64,000 bases of DNA, taken from the NCBI RefSeq assembly GCF_013113715.1, contig NZ_CP053344.1, forward strand, positions 744,001 to 808,000, given 5' to 3'. The notes below the pieces were generated by a model. The model worked only from the letters and a program-made list of their open reading frames with translations. It did not search any database and was not told the DNA's origin. This DNA is from Herbiconiux sp. SALV-R1 (lineage in GTDB: Bacteria; Actinomycetota; Actinomycetes; Actinomycetales; Microbacteriaceae). Position numbers and translations under genes: made by a program. Each line of letters opens with the position of its first letter. The first letter of the stretch is position 1. This document shows positions 38,126 through 46,814 of this stretch, in pieces.

Positions 38126-39280
38126 TCAGCGCGAGGGCGACGCAGTCGAGTGCCGCACGACGAGACGGGTCTCCGACGACGTGCCCCGCGCATCCGTCGA
38201 CCCGCCGAGCAGCCGGTCAACGGCGAGCCGGCCGATCTCGGCGAAGTCCTGACGCACCGTGGTGAGCGGCGGCAGGTAGTGGGCGGCCTCGGGCGCGTCG
38301 TCGAAGCCCACCACACTGAGGTCGCGCGGCACGCCGAGTCCCGCGTCGTGAGCCGCATGCAGCACGCCGAGCGCCATCTGGTCGTTCGACGAGAACACCG
38401 CGGTGACGTCGAACTCCGCGAGCCGGCCGAAGGCCAGGTAGCCCGACGAGGCGCTCCAGTCCCCGGCCGTCACGGCCGCAGCGCTCAGCCCGCGAGCAGC
38501 GAGCTCCCACTCGAAGCCGGCGCGTCGTGAGCGTGCGTCGATCCAGTCGCTCGGCCCCGCGATGTGCCCGATACGACGGTGACCCAGCCCGGCGAGATGC
38601 GCGACAGCCCGTCGCGCGCCCTCCACCTGATCGACCGCCAGCCCGGCATCCCCGGCCGCCGCAACAGCGGCGCCGGCGGCCGACGCCGCCGCGCCGGCCG
38701 CCGCAGCGGCTGCGCCGACTGACGCAGCCGCAGCCGCCGCGCCGGCCGACGTGGCCGCACCGCCCGCACCCGCCGACAGCCCCAGCTCCTGCGTCGTCAC
38801 GTACGGGATGGTGAACGAGGTGGCGACCAGCGCATCCATCACTCCGACCTGCGGTGCCACGACGATGATGCCTTCCGCGGACAGGTTGCCGAGGTGGTCG
38901 AGGGCCTCGGCGACGGAGGCGGGGTCGAGCCCGTCGGCGTTCGCGATGCTGACGCTGTACCCCCGTCGCCGGGCCGCCGCCTCGACCGCGGCGATGGTGG
39001 AGGCCGGCCCGTACTCCCCGCTCGACGTCGACAGGATGCCGAGGATGCGCGACCGGCTCGACGACAGCGTCCGCGCCGCGAAGTTCGGCCGGTAGCTGAG
39101 CTCCGACATGGCGTCGAGCACCTTCTGCCGGGTCGAGGTGCGCACGTTCGGGTGGTCGTTGAGCACGCGCGACACGGTCTGGTGCGACACCCCGGCGACC
39201 CGCGCCACGTCGAACACGCTCGCGGCGCGTCCGCCCGTCGGTCTGGTCGCCTCGGGCACCTCCCGCTGCTCGCCCGTCAT
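38126..39280 (-). CDS. LacI-family transcriptional regulator of the arabinose operon
   Basis: This 384-residue protein has the HTH at residues 22-45 (VFDVARVAGVSHQTVSRVLN), the hinge NFAARTLSSSRSR and a periplasmic-binding-like effector domain (FSSNDQMALGVLHAAHDAG; VVGFDDAPEAAHYLPPLTTV). Residues 169-212 are an Ala/Gly/Ser low-complexity insert in a loop of the effector domain, unusual for the family. The gene lies upstream of araB on the same strand, with 163 bp and the operator between. Repression of araBDA is inferred from that position. Confidence 0.9.
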   Translation of the reverse strand: MTGEQREVPEATRPTGGRAASVFDVARVAGVSHQTVSRVLNDHPNVRTSTRQKVLDAMSELSYRPNFAARTLSSSRSRILGILSTSSGEYGPASTIAAVEAAARRRGYSVSIANADGLDPASVAEALDHLGNLSAEGIIVVAPQVGVMDALVATSFTIPYVTTQELGLSAGAGGAATSAGAAAAAASVGAAAAAAGAAASAAGAAVAAAGDAGLAVDQVEGARRAVAHLAGLGHRRIGHIAGPSDWIDARSRRAGFEWELAARGLSAAAVTAGDWSASSGYLAFGRLAEFDVTAVFSSNDQMALGVLHAAHDAGLGVPRDLSVVGFDDAPEAAHYLPPLTTVRQDFAEIGRLAVDRLLGGSTDARGTSSETRLVVRHSTASPSR

Positions 39281-39334
39281 GGTTCGATTATGGGGGCAGG
39301 CGAGTGGATGCCCGCACAGGCATATGTCACATCG

Positions 39335-40303
39335 TCACCTCGCGAAACGCGAAGCCACCTCCACGAGAACCTCCTCCGACCCGGCGTAGATGCCCGAATC
39401 GCGCGGCCAGTGGGCGATGACGTCGGTGAACCCGAGTTCGGCGGCGTGCCCGACCGCGTCGTCCCACGCGCCGACGCTCGACAGCGAGAAGAAGGCCTCG
39501 GAGTCGAGCGAGAGGTACCGGTCGATCGACCCAGGATCGCGCCCCGCTGCGACTGCCGCATCGTCGAGCCGCCCGCAGAGCCCGGCGAGCAGACGCCAGC
39601 GCTCGGCCCCGACCACGTCGTCGTGCGCCGTGGTCACCCAGCCCTGCCCGTACCGGGCCGCGAGCGCCAGCCCCTTCGGCCCGTTCGCGGCCACGACGAA
39701 GGGGAGTCGCGGCGACTGCGCCGGAACTCCCACCATCCGCGCATCGCGCGCCGCGAACCACTCCCCATCGAACGACAAGCCCGAGCCGACAGAGCCGCCC
39801 GAGCCGCCAGAGCCGTCCGACCCGTCCGAGCCGACAGAGCCGTCCGCCCCGTCCGACCCGCCCGAGCCGTCGGTCCCGTCCTCTTCATACCGCAGCAGCG
39901 CATCCAGCCGCTCCACGAACTCCGCGAACCGCTCATGCCGCTGCCGCGGCGACAGCGCCGTCTGCCCGAGCACCGTCGCGTCGAACCCCGTGCCGCCCGA
40001 CCCGACGCCGAGCACGAACCGCCCGCCCGACACGTCGTCGACCGTGCCCAGCTCCTTCGCGAACGGCACCGGGTGCCGGAAGTTCGGCGACGCCACGAAC
40101 AGGCCGAGACGGATGCGTGTGGTCGCCACCGCCGCCGCGGTCAACGTAGGAACGGATGCGCCCCACGGCTGGTCGGCGAGCGAGCGCCAGGAGAGGTGGT
40201 CGTAGGTCCAGGCGTGATCGAAACCGAGCTCTTCGGCGAGCTTCCAGCGCCGCTCCGACTCAGGCCACGAGTACTGGGGAAGGATGACGATTCCGTGCCT
40301 CAT
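39335..40303 (-). CDS. LLM-class flavin-dependent oxidoreductase
   Basis: This 322-residue luciferase-like TIM-barrel protein has LAEELGFDHAWTYDHLSW, TTRIRLGLFVASPNFRHPV, DVSGGRFVLGVGSGG and FVVAANGPKGLALAARYGQG. The cofactor could be FMN or F420. Residues 143-175 are almost only Gly, Ser and Asp, an insert from a short-unit repeat where the family has a plain loop. ATG at 40303. It is 19 bp downstream of the MFS gene and probably in the marR-MFS transcription unit. Confidence 0.88.
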   Translation of the reverse strand: MRHGIVILPQYSWPESERRWKLAEELGFDHAWTYDHLSWRSLADQPWGASVPTLTAAAVATTRIRLGLFVASPNFRHPVPFAKELGTVDDVSGGRFVLGVGSGGTGFDATVLGQTALSPRQRHERFAEFVERLDALLRYEEDGTDGSGGSDGADGSVGSDGSDGSGGSGGSVGSGLSFDGEWFAARDARMVGVPAQSPRLPFVVAANGPKGLALAARYGQGWVTTAHDDVVGAERWRLLAGLCGRLDDAAVAAGRDPGSIDRYLSLDSEAFFSLSSVGAWDDAVGHAAELGFTDVIAHWPRDSGIYAGSEEVLVEVASRFAR

Positions 40304-40322
40304 GAGCACACTGTGCCACGCC

Positions 40323-41732
40323 TCAGGCCCGGCGGGCGTCGGCCTCCTCGGTCTCGAGATCTTCCCGCAGCTCTTCGGCGCGCGCGGCGTCGGCGCGTTC
40401 CCCGGCGGAGGCGAGCTCGTCGGCACCGCCCACCACCCCCGAGAACGACCCCGTCGCCGTCACCTGGTCGCGCATCCGGTCGCCCGGCCCGAACTCGAGC
40501 CGCACCCCGCGAACCGAGCGCCGCAGCCGCGCGTCGCGGTACACGACGAGCCACGCGGCCCCGATTGCGAACGCGACCACCCCGGCCAGCGCCGCCACAC
40601 CCAGCGCCCAACGCGGCCCGAGCGTGTTCGCCACCGCGCCCAGCACGGGCGCGCCGATCGGGGTGCCGCCCATGAAGATCGCCATGTACAGCGCCATCAC
40701 GCGCCCGCGCATCGCCGGGTCGGTCGTGGTCTGCACCGTGCCGTTCGCCGTGGTCATGAGCACCTGCCCGGCGAAACCGATCGCCACGAGTGTCACCGCG
40801 AAGAAGGCGTAGCCGGGTGACAGGGCGGCGGCCAGCGCGGCAACACCGAACCCGAGCGACGCGGTCACCACGAGCCGCCCCCGCGGCTTGTCGCGGCTGG
40901 CCGAAAGCAGCGCCCCGGCCACCGAGCCCACCGCCATGATCGAGGTGAGCAGGCCGAAGCCCGCCGAGTCGAGCCCGAACTCGACGGTCGCCATGGTGGA
41001 GGTGAAGATCGCGTAGTTGAAGCCGAAGGTGCCGATGACGAACACGATCACGAAGATCACCATCAGGTCGGGCCGACCGCGAACATAGCGGAAGCCCTCG
41101 AGCAACTGCCCCTTGCTGCGCGGTGCGCGAGTCACCGGCACGAGCCGCGAGGGACGGATGAACCTCAGCGACACGAGCACCGCCGCGAACGAGATCGCGT
41201 TGATGAGGAACACCCAGCCCGCGCCGACGGCCACCACGAGCAGCCCCGCCACGGCGGGCCCGATGGTGCGCGCTGCGTTGAACGACGCCGAGTTGAGGGC
41301 CACCGCGTTGCCGAGGTTCGGGCCGGTCACGAGCTCCGACACGAAGGTCTGTCGCACCGGCGCGTCGATCGCCGACGCGATGCCGAGCAGCAGGGCGAAG
41401 ACGTAGACGATCCAGAGCTGCGCGACCCCCAGGAGCACGATCGCGCCGAGCGCGGCTCCGAGCAGTCCCATCGAGAGCTGCGTGAGCATGAGCGTGCGGC
41501 GCCGGTCGAAGCGGTCGGCGATGAGCCCCGAGAGCGGCACGAGAAGCAGCTGCGGCCCGAGCTGCAGCGCCGTCGTGATGCCGAGCGCGACGGCGTCGTG
41601 GTCGCTCAGCTCGGTGAGCACGATCCAGTCCTGGGCCGTGCGCTGCATCCAGGTGCCCACGTTCGACACCAGTGCACCGGCGAACCAGATGCGGTAGTCG
41701 ATCGTCGCCAGGGAGCGGAAGACGGCGCTCAC
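40323..41732 (-). CDS. MFS transporter, enterobactin-exporter-like
   Basis: This 469-residue protein has about twelve membrane segments and the MFS loop motif GLIADRFDRRR. The N-terminal VSNVGTWMQRTAQDWIVL block is typical of the EntS-like (MFS_3) group. The hydrophilic C-terminus is acidic. The GTG start overlaps the marR stop, which implies control by that MarR and an efflux role. The substrate is unknown. Confidence 0.9.
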   Translation of the reverse strand: MSAVFRSLATIDYRIWFAGALVSNVGTWMQRTAQDWIVLTELSDHDAVALGITTALQLGPQLLLVPLSGLIADRFDRRRTLMLTQLSMGLLGAALGAIVLLGVAQLWIVYVFALLLGIASAIDAPVRQTFVSELVTGPNLGNAVALNSASFNAARTIGPAVAGLLVVAVGAGWVFLINAISFAAVLVSLRFIRPSRLVPVTRAPRSKGQLLEGFRYVRGRPDLMVIFVIVFVIGTFGFNYAIFTSTMATVEFGLDSAGFGLLTSIMAVGSVAGALLSASRDKPRGRLVVTASLGFGVAALAAALSPGYAFFAVTLVAIGFAGQVLMTTANGTVQTTTDPAMRGRVMALYMAIFMGGTPIGAPVLGAVANTLGPRWALGVAALAGVVAFAIGAAWLVVYRDARLRRSVRGVRLEFGPGDRMRDQVTATGSFSGVVGGADELASAGERADAARAEELREDLETEEADARRA

Positions 41733-42169
41733 GCCTCCAACAGCTTCCGGATGATCGCGGCGGCTTCCCCGAGCACGTCGCGATCGTCGGCGCTCAGCCC
41801 GTCGAGTCTGCCCTCGAGCCAGGCGTCTCGGCGACGGCGCGTCTCGTTCACCACGAGGCGCCCCGCATCCGTCACCGACACCGACACCATGCGGCGATCG
41901 TCGGGGCTCGGCGTGCGGTCGATGTAGCCGGCCTCCTGCAGCGAGTTCAGCGTGCGGTTCATCGACGGCGGGCTCACGTGCTCGAAGGCGCTGAGTGCGG
42001 CGGGCGACTGTGCCCCGCTGCGGTCGAGGTAGGCCAGCACGCTGGTCTGCCCGTCGCTCAGCTCGTCGTCGGCCTTCTCGAGCCTCAGCCGGCGCGCGAG
42101 GCGGAGCGTCGCCTGGCGCAGCTCGGCGGCGAGCGGATGCGGGGGTGCGGCAGGCAGGATCGTGGACAT
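41729..42169 (-). CDS. MarR-family transcriptional regulator
   Basis: This 146-residue winged-helix protein includes LSDGQTSVLAYLDRSG, the recognition helix VSPPSMNRTLNSLQEAGYI and the wing SPDDRRMVSVSVT. It leads an operon with the MFS exporter (4-bp overlap) and the LLM oxidoreductase. Palindromes directly upstream (42183-42200) suggest autoregulation, as is usual for MarR-efflux pairs. Confidence 0.92.
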   Translation of the reverse strand: MSTILPAAPPHPLAAELRQATLRLARRLRLEKADDELSDGQTSVLAYLDRSGAQSPAALSAFEHVSPPSMNRTLNSLQEAGYIDRTPSPDDRRMVSVSVTDAGRLVVNETRRRRDAWLEGRLDGLSADDRDVLGEAAAIIRKLLEA

Positions 42170-42182
42170 ATCGTTATCATAC

Positions 42183-42200
42183 GCTAATTAGCTTTGCTAA
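42183..42200. promoter_or_regulatory. AT-rich palindromes upstream of marR (putative MarR operator)
   Basis: gctaattagc (42183-42192) is a perfect palindrome and overlaps ttagc-ttt-gctaa (42188-42200), an inverted repeat. The site is strikingly AT-rich for this genome and lies in the 95-bp divergent gap between marR and ffh. It could affect both promoters. Confidence 0.65.
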
Positions 42201-42264
42201 CGACGTGGTGTTCGCCCAGAGCACGCCGAGGAGCCCGCCCCGCACCGGTTAAACTGAATGCACC

Positions 42265-43842
42265 ATGGCTACTTTTGGAAATCTCTCGGACAGGCTCTCC
42301 GAAACCTTCAAGAACCTCCGCACGAAGGGCAAGCTGAGCCCCGCCGACGTCGACTCGACTGTCCGCGAGATCCGCCGCGCCCTGCTCGACGCCGATGTCG
42401 CGCTCGAGGTCGTGAAGGAGTTCACCGGCAAGGTGCGCGAGCGCGCCCTGGGCGACGAGGTGAACCGCGCGCTGAACCCCGCGCAGCAGGTCGTGCAGAT
42501 CGTCAACGAGGAGCTCGTGCAGATTCTCGGCGGCCAGCAGCGCCGGCTCGAGTTCGCCAAGCGCCCGCCGACCATCATCATGCTCGCCGGCCTCCAGGGT
42601 GCCGGTAAGACGACGCTCGCGGGCAAGCTCGCGAAGTGGCTCGCCAAAGACAACCACACCCCGCTGCTCGTGGCTGCCGACCTCCAGCGCCCGAACGCGG
42701 TGAACCAGCTGCAGGTCGTGGGCGGCCAGGCCGGCGTCGCGGTGTACGCGCCCGAGCCCGGCAACGGGGTGGGCAACCCGGTCAAGGTGGCGAAAGACTC
42801 CATCAAGTTCGCGGTCGACAAGCAGTACGACACGGTCATCATCGACACCGCCGGCCGTCTCGGTGTCGACGCCGACATGATGAAGCAGGCCGCAGACATC
42901 CGTCGTGCGACGAACCCCGACGAGGTCCTCTTCGTCATCGACGCCATGATCGGTCAAGACGCCGTGGCCACGGCCCGCGCCTTCCAGGAGGGCGTCGACT
43001 TCACCGGCGTCGTGCTCACGAAGCTCGACGGCGACGCCCGCGGTGGCGCCGCGCTCTCGGTCGCGTCGGTCACCGGCCGCCCCATCATCTTCGCGTCGAC
43101 GGGTGAGACCCTCGACGACTTCGAGGCCTTCCACCCCGACCGCATGGCGTCGCGCATCCTCGACCTGGGTGACATCCTCTCGCTCATCGAGCAGGCGCAG
43201 TCGGCGTTCGACGAAGAGGAGGCGCGGAAGGTCGCCGAGAAGTTCGCGACCGACAGCTTCACGCTCGACGACTTCCTCAAGCAGATGCAGCAGCTGCGCA
43301 ACGTCGGCTCCATCAAGAAGATGATGGGCATGCTGCCGGGCGCCGGAGGTCTCAAGCAGCAGCTGGAGAACTTCGACGAACGCGAGATCGTGCGCACCGA
43401 GGCGATCATCCAGTCGATGACCCCGGCCGAGCGCACGAACCCCAAGCTCCTGAACGGCTCGCGGCGCCTGCGCATCGCGCGCGGCTCGGGCATGACGGTC
43501 ACCGACGTGAACTCGCTCGTGCAGCGCTTCGAGCAGGCGGCGAAGATGATGAAGACGGTCGCCAAGGGCGGTGTGCCGAACGTTCCCGGCATGGGCCCCA
43601 TCCCGGGCGCCGGCTTCGGCGGCGGCCGCGGCAAGCAGCAGGCGAAGAAGAAGAGCGGATCGCGCTCGGGCAACCCGGCCAAGCGTGCGGCGGAGAACGC
43701 GGCGCGGGCCGCGGGCGAGAAGCCCGCCGTCACCGCGGGCACCAGCGGGGGAGCGGGTTTCGGGCTCGGCTCGAAGGGGCCGAACGGCTCGGCGAACCCC
43801 AGCCCCGAGGAGCTCGAGGCGCTCCAGCGGTTCTTGCGCTGA
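42265..43842 (+). CDS. ffh: Signal recognition particle protein Ffh (SRP54)
   Basis: This 525-residue GTPase has the N domain, G1 AGLQGAGKTTLAGKLA, LLVAADLQRPNAV, DTAGRLGVDADMM and TKLDGDARGG. The methionine-rich M domain binds 4.5S RNA and signal peptides (MMGMLPGAGGLKQQ; RRLRIARGSGMTVTDVN). The C-terminus is extended by about 80 Gly/Lys/Ala-rich residues. It works with FtsY. Here it starts a block leading to rpsP. Confidence 0.97.
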   Translation: MATFGNLSDRLSETFKNLRTKGKLSPADVDSTVREIRRALLDADVALEVVKEFTGKVRERALGDEVNRALNPAQQVVQIVNEELVQILGGQQRRLEFAKRPPTIIMLAGLQGAGKTTLAGKLAKWLAKDNHTPLLVAADLQRPNAVNQLQVVGGQAGVAVYAPEPGNGVGNPVKVAKDSIKFAVDKQYDTVIIDTAGRLGVDADMMKQAADIRRATNPDEVLFVIDAMIGQDAVATARAFQEGVDFTGVVLTKLDGDARGGAALSVASVTGRPIIFASTGETLDDFEAFHPDRMASRILDLGDILSLIEQAQSAFDEEEARKVAEKFATDSFTLDDFLKQMQQLRNVGSIKKMMGMLPGAGGLKQQLENFDEREIVRTEAIIQSMTPAERTNPKLLNGSRRLRIARGSGMTVTDVNSLVQRFEQAAKMMKTVAKGGVPNVPGMGPIPGAGFGGGRGKQQAKKKSGSRSGNPAKRAAENAARAAGEKPAVTAGTSGGAGFGLGSKGPNGSANPSPEELEALQRFLR

Positions 43843-43927
43843 GGCACGGGGGCGGCGTGCGCTGACCCGGTGCGCGGCGCGGCGGGCGGCTGCCGCGCCG
43901 CGGGTCTTGGTGCCTATGCTGGCACTC

Positions 43928-44734
43928 ATGACCACAACCTCCCGCCCTGTGCGCGTCGGCGTGCAGATCGCCCCCCAGCACTCCTCCTACGCCACCATCC
44001 GCGACACCCTCGCCGAGCTCGAAGACCTCGACGTCGACGTCGCCTTCAACTGGGACCACTTCTACCCGCTCTCGGGCGAGCCCGACGGCCTGCACTTCGA
44101 GGGCTGGACCATGCTCGCCGCCTGGGCCGAGCAGACCTCGCGCATCCAGTTCGGCCCGCTCGTCACCTGCAACAGCTACCGCAACCCCGACCTGCTCGCC
44201 GACATGGCCCGCACGGTCGACCACATCAGCGCCAAGGACGGCGGCGAGGGCCGGCTCGTGTTCGGCATCGGCTCGGGCTGGTTCGAGCGCGACTACGACG
44301 AGTACGGCTACGAGTTCGGCACCGCCGGCCAGCGGCTCGACGCCCTGTCGGAGGCGATGCCGCGCATCGAGGCGCGCTGGGCGAAGCTGAACCCGGCGCC
44401 CACCCGCGACATCCCGGTGCTCATCGGCGGAGGCGGCGAGAAGAAGACGCTCCGCATCGTCGCCCAGCACGCCGACATCTGGCACTCCTTCTCCGACACC
44501 GAGACCCTCGAGCGCAAGCTCGGCGTGCTCGGCGAGTGGTGCGAGAAGGTCGAGCGCGACATCTCCGACATCGAGATCTCGGTGGGCACCCGCTCGGCCG
44601 ACAACTCCACGCTGCGCGACCGCGACCGTCAGCTCGAGCTCGGCGTCACCCTCTTCACCCTCGGCGTCTCCGGCCCCGACATCGACATGGACGAGGTGCG
44701 CGACCTCGTGAAGTGGCGCGACTCGGTGCGGTAA
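43928..44734 (+). CDS. LLM-class F420-dependent oxidoreductase
   Basis: This 268-residue luciferase-like protein has VDVAFNWDHFYPL, RIQFGPLVTCNSYRNPDLLADMARTVD, RLVFGIGSGWFERDYDEYGYEF and PVLIGGGGEKKTLR, which fit the actinobacterial F420-dependent LLM subgroup. The substrate is unknown. ATG at 43928 is chosen because the domain starts immediately after it. It ends 4 bp from the convergent ligase gene. Confidence 0.88.
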   Translation: MTTTSRPVRVGVQIAPQHSSYATIRDTLAELEDLDVDVAFNWDHFYPLSGEPDGLHFEGWTMLAAWAEQTSRIQFGPLVTCNSYRNPDLLADMARTVDHISAKDGGEGRLVFGIGSGWFERDYDEYGYEFGTAGQRLDALSEAMPRIEARWAKLNPAPTRDIPVLIGGGGEKKTLRIVAQHADIWHSFSDTETLERKLGVLGEWCEKVERDISDIEISVGTRSADNSTLRDRDRQLELGVTLFTLGVSGPDIDMDEVRDLVKWRDSVR

Positions 44735-44738
44735 CCCC

Positions 44739-45932
44739 TCAGATCACGAAGTCTTCTTGCGGCTCCTCCGGCTGCGGCTCCTCCGGCTTCTGGGGGAGCC
44801 GCTTGAGGCCGTGGCGGAGTTCCTTGGTGAGGGAGGAGACGACGGCGCGGAGGCTGCCGCCGTTCTCCTCGGCGACGCGGAGCTGACGCTGGTAGCTGGC
44901 TCCGTGGTCGAGGATGAGGTTCACCTGATCGAGTTCGGCCACGCAGCCCAGCCGCTCGGCGACCGGGGCGAGGCGTTCGAGTTCGCGGCGGATCGCATCC
45001 GACACCGGCTCCTCGTCGCCGGCGGCGTTCAAGATGATCTCCGCCTCCATGCCGTAGCGGGCCGCGCGCCATTTGTTCTCGCGCACGAACCACGGCTGCA
45101 TGGTGGGCAGCACCTCGCCGGCGTCGAGCTTCTCCGACATGTCGTCGACGAGGCACTGGATGAACGCGGCGACCGCCCCGATCTCCTCCGGGCTCGACAG
45201 TCCGTCGCACGCCCGCATCTCGACGGTTCCCCACTGCGGGCTCGGCCGCACGTCCCACCGCACCTCGGTGTGATCGCTGATCACGCCCGTCTTGATGAGG
45301 TCGGCGACGTACTCCTCGTAGTTCGCCCAACTGCCGAACTGGTAGGGGAGCCCCGCCGTCGGCAGCTGCTGGAACATCAGCGCCCGGTTGCTCGCGTACC
45401 CCGTGTTCACCCCGCCCCAGAACGGGCTCGAGGCGCTGAGCGCCTGCAGGTGCGGGTAGTAGTCGAGCAGCGAGTTCGCCACCGGCAGCGCCTTCTCGCG
45501 GTCGTCGATGCCGACGTGCACGTGGATGCCCCAGATCATCATGTTCCGGCCCCACCACTGGGTGCGGTCGATGAGCTTGTGGTAGCGCTCCTTGTCGGTG
45601 ACCGTCTGCTCGAACCACTGGCCGAACGGGTGCGAGCCCGCGCACATGAGCTCGACGTCGAGCGGGTCGGCGATGGCGCGCACCTCCGCCAGCTGCCCCT
45701 GGAGGTCGTCGACCGCATCCGACACCTTGTGGTGAACGCCGCTGACCAGCTCGACGGTGTTGAGCAGCAGCTCCTCGGTGATGTGCGGGTGCGGTGCGTC
45801 GCCCTCGCCCCGGAGTGCGGTGAGCACGACGTCGGCCGCCGAGACCAGATCACCCGAGGACCGCTCCACCATGGCGACCTCCCACTCGATCCCGAGGGTC
45901 GAGCGCTCCGACTCGGCGAACTTGATCTCCAT
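44739..45932 (-). CDS. Carboxylate-amine ligase, YbdK / GCS2 family
   Basis: This 397-residue glutamate-cysteine ligase type 2 family member has STLGIEWEVAMVER, PHITEELLLNTVELVSG, IWGIHVHVGIDDREKALPV and MRACDGLSSPEE. Family members ligate glutamate to an amine or cysteine; in mycothiol-producing actinobacteria the real substrate is usually unknown. ATG at 45932 has gagggg 5 nt upstream. The C-terminus is a charged Pro/Glu tail. Confidence 0.88.
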   Translation of the reverse strand: MEIKFAESERSTLGIEWEVAMVERSSGDLVSAADVVLTALRGEGDAPHPHITEELLLNTVELVSGVHHKVSDAVDDLQGQLAEVRAIADPLDVELMCAGSHPFGQWFEQTVTDKERYHKLIDRTQWWGRNMMIWGIHVHVGIDDREKALPVANSLLDYYPHLQALSASSPFWGGVNTGYASNRALMFQQLPTAGLPYQFGSWANYEEYVADLIKTGVISDHTEVRWDVRPSPQWGTVEMRACDGLSSPEEIGAVAAFIQCLVDDMSEKLDAGEVLPTMQPWFVRENKWRAARYGMEAEIILNAAGDEEPVSDAIRRELERLAPVAERLGCVAELDQVNLILDHGASYQRQLRVAEENGGSLRAVVSSLTKELRHGLKRLPQKPEEPQPEEPQEDFVI

Positions 45933-46107
45933 CTGCACCCCTCGCGAATTACCGCTTGTGCGGCGTTATCTGTCAGAATAGCCAGTCGAGTCCGTCTGCG
46001 CCCGACCCTCTAATCAGGCCGTGACGGAATCCCTCAGAGCTTGTGCCGAGTGTGCCCCCACGCTCACGGCCCTCAGTTCGCCCACCTTTACATCACACAG
46101 GAGAATT

Positions 46108-46575
46108 GTGGCTGTCAAAATCCGCCTGAAGCGCCTCGGCAAGATCCGTGCGCCCTACTACCGCATCGTCGTGGCCGACTCGCGCACCAAGCGCGACGGT
46201 CGTGTCATCGAGGAGATCGGTCTGTACCACCCGACCGAGGAGCCCTCGCTCATCCAGGTCGACTCCGACCGCGCCCAGTACTGGCTCTCGGTCGGCGCCC
46301 AGCCCACCGAGCAGGTCGCCGCGCTGCTGAAGCTCACCGGCGACTGGGGCAAGTTCAAGGGCGACAAGGACGCCGTGTCGACCGTGCGCGTCAAGGGCGA
46401 GAAGGAAGCCTTCGTCGCCGACGAGAAGAAGAAGCCGGTGCTGAAGCCCAAGGCCGAGAAGCCCGCCGCCGTCGAGGCCGAGGCCGCCGCCGACGCCGAG
46501 GCCGCCGCAGCGACCGACTCCGAGGCGAACGAGGCAGCCGTCGAGGCCGCCGAAGACGCCGCAGACAAGGCGTAG
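46108..46575 (+). CDS. rpsP: 30S ribosomal protein bS16, with long acidic tail
   Basis: The first 85 or so residues are a standard bS16 ([24 protein letters not shown] is split across the start; [11 protein letters not shown] follows). The protein totals 155 residues against 80-100 in most bacteria. The extra part is Lys-rich, then Ala/Glu-rich. GTG at 46108 has aggag just upstream. It opens the rpsP-khpA-rimM run, with only 2 bp to khpA. Confidence 0.96.
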   Translation: MAVKIRLKRLGKIRAPYYRIVVADSRTKRDGRVIEEIGLYHPTEEPSLIQVDSDRAQYWLSVGAQPTEQVAALLKLTGDWGKFKGDKDAVSTVRVKGEKEAFVADEKKKPVLKPKAEKPAAVEAEAAADAEAAAATDSEANEAAVEAAEDAADKA

Positions 46576-46577
46576 CC

Positions 46578-46814
46578 TTGCTCGCACCCGCACTCGAGCA
46601 CCTCGTCAAGGGGATCGTCGACAACCCCGCCGAGGTGCGGGTCATCACGAAGAGCTCACCACGCGGCGAGGTTCTCGAGGTGCGCGTGCACCCCGACGAC
46701 CTCGGCCGCGTGATCGGTCGTTCCGGGCGCACCGCCAAGGCGCTGCGCACCCTCGTGACCGCACTTGCCGACGGACGTCGGGTGCGGGTGGACGTGGTGG
46801 ACACCGATTACTGA
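46578..46814 (+). CDS. khpA: KH-domain RNA-binding protein KhpA
   Basis: This 78-residue KH protein has ALEHLVKGIVDNP, then VHPDDLGRVIGRSGRTAKAL containing the GRxGRT type RNA-binding loop. KhpA binds small and messenger RNAs and, in some bacteria, affects cell division. The only workable start is TTG at 46578, 2 bp after the rpsP stop, which suggests coupled translation. The stop overlaps the likely rimM start. Confidence 0.92.
   Translation: MLAPALEHLVKGIVDNPAEVRVITKSSPRGEVLEVRVHPDDLGRVIGRSGRTAKALRTLVTALADGRRVRVDVVDTDY

Noticed and set aside
43843-43927. Terminator after ffh
   Set aside because: GC-rich inverted segments (gcgcggcggg / ccgcgccgcg) exist, but the pairing is ambiguous in such GC-rich sequence and there is no T-run.
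45939-46107. Defined rpsP promoter
   Set aside because: Candidate -35 and -10 boxes are present but no pair has acceptable spacing, so I did not call it.
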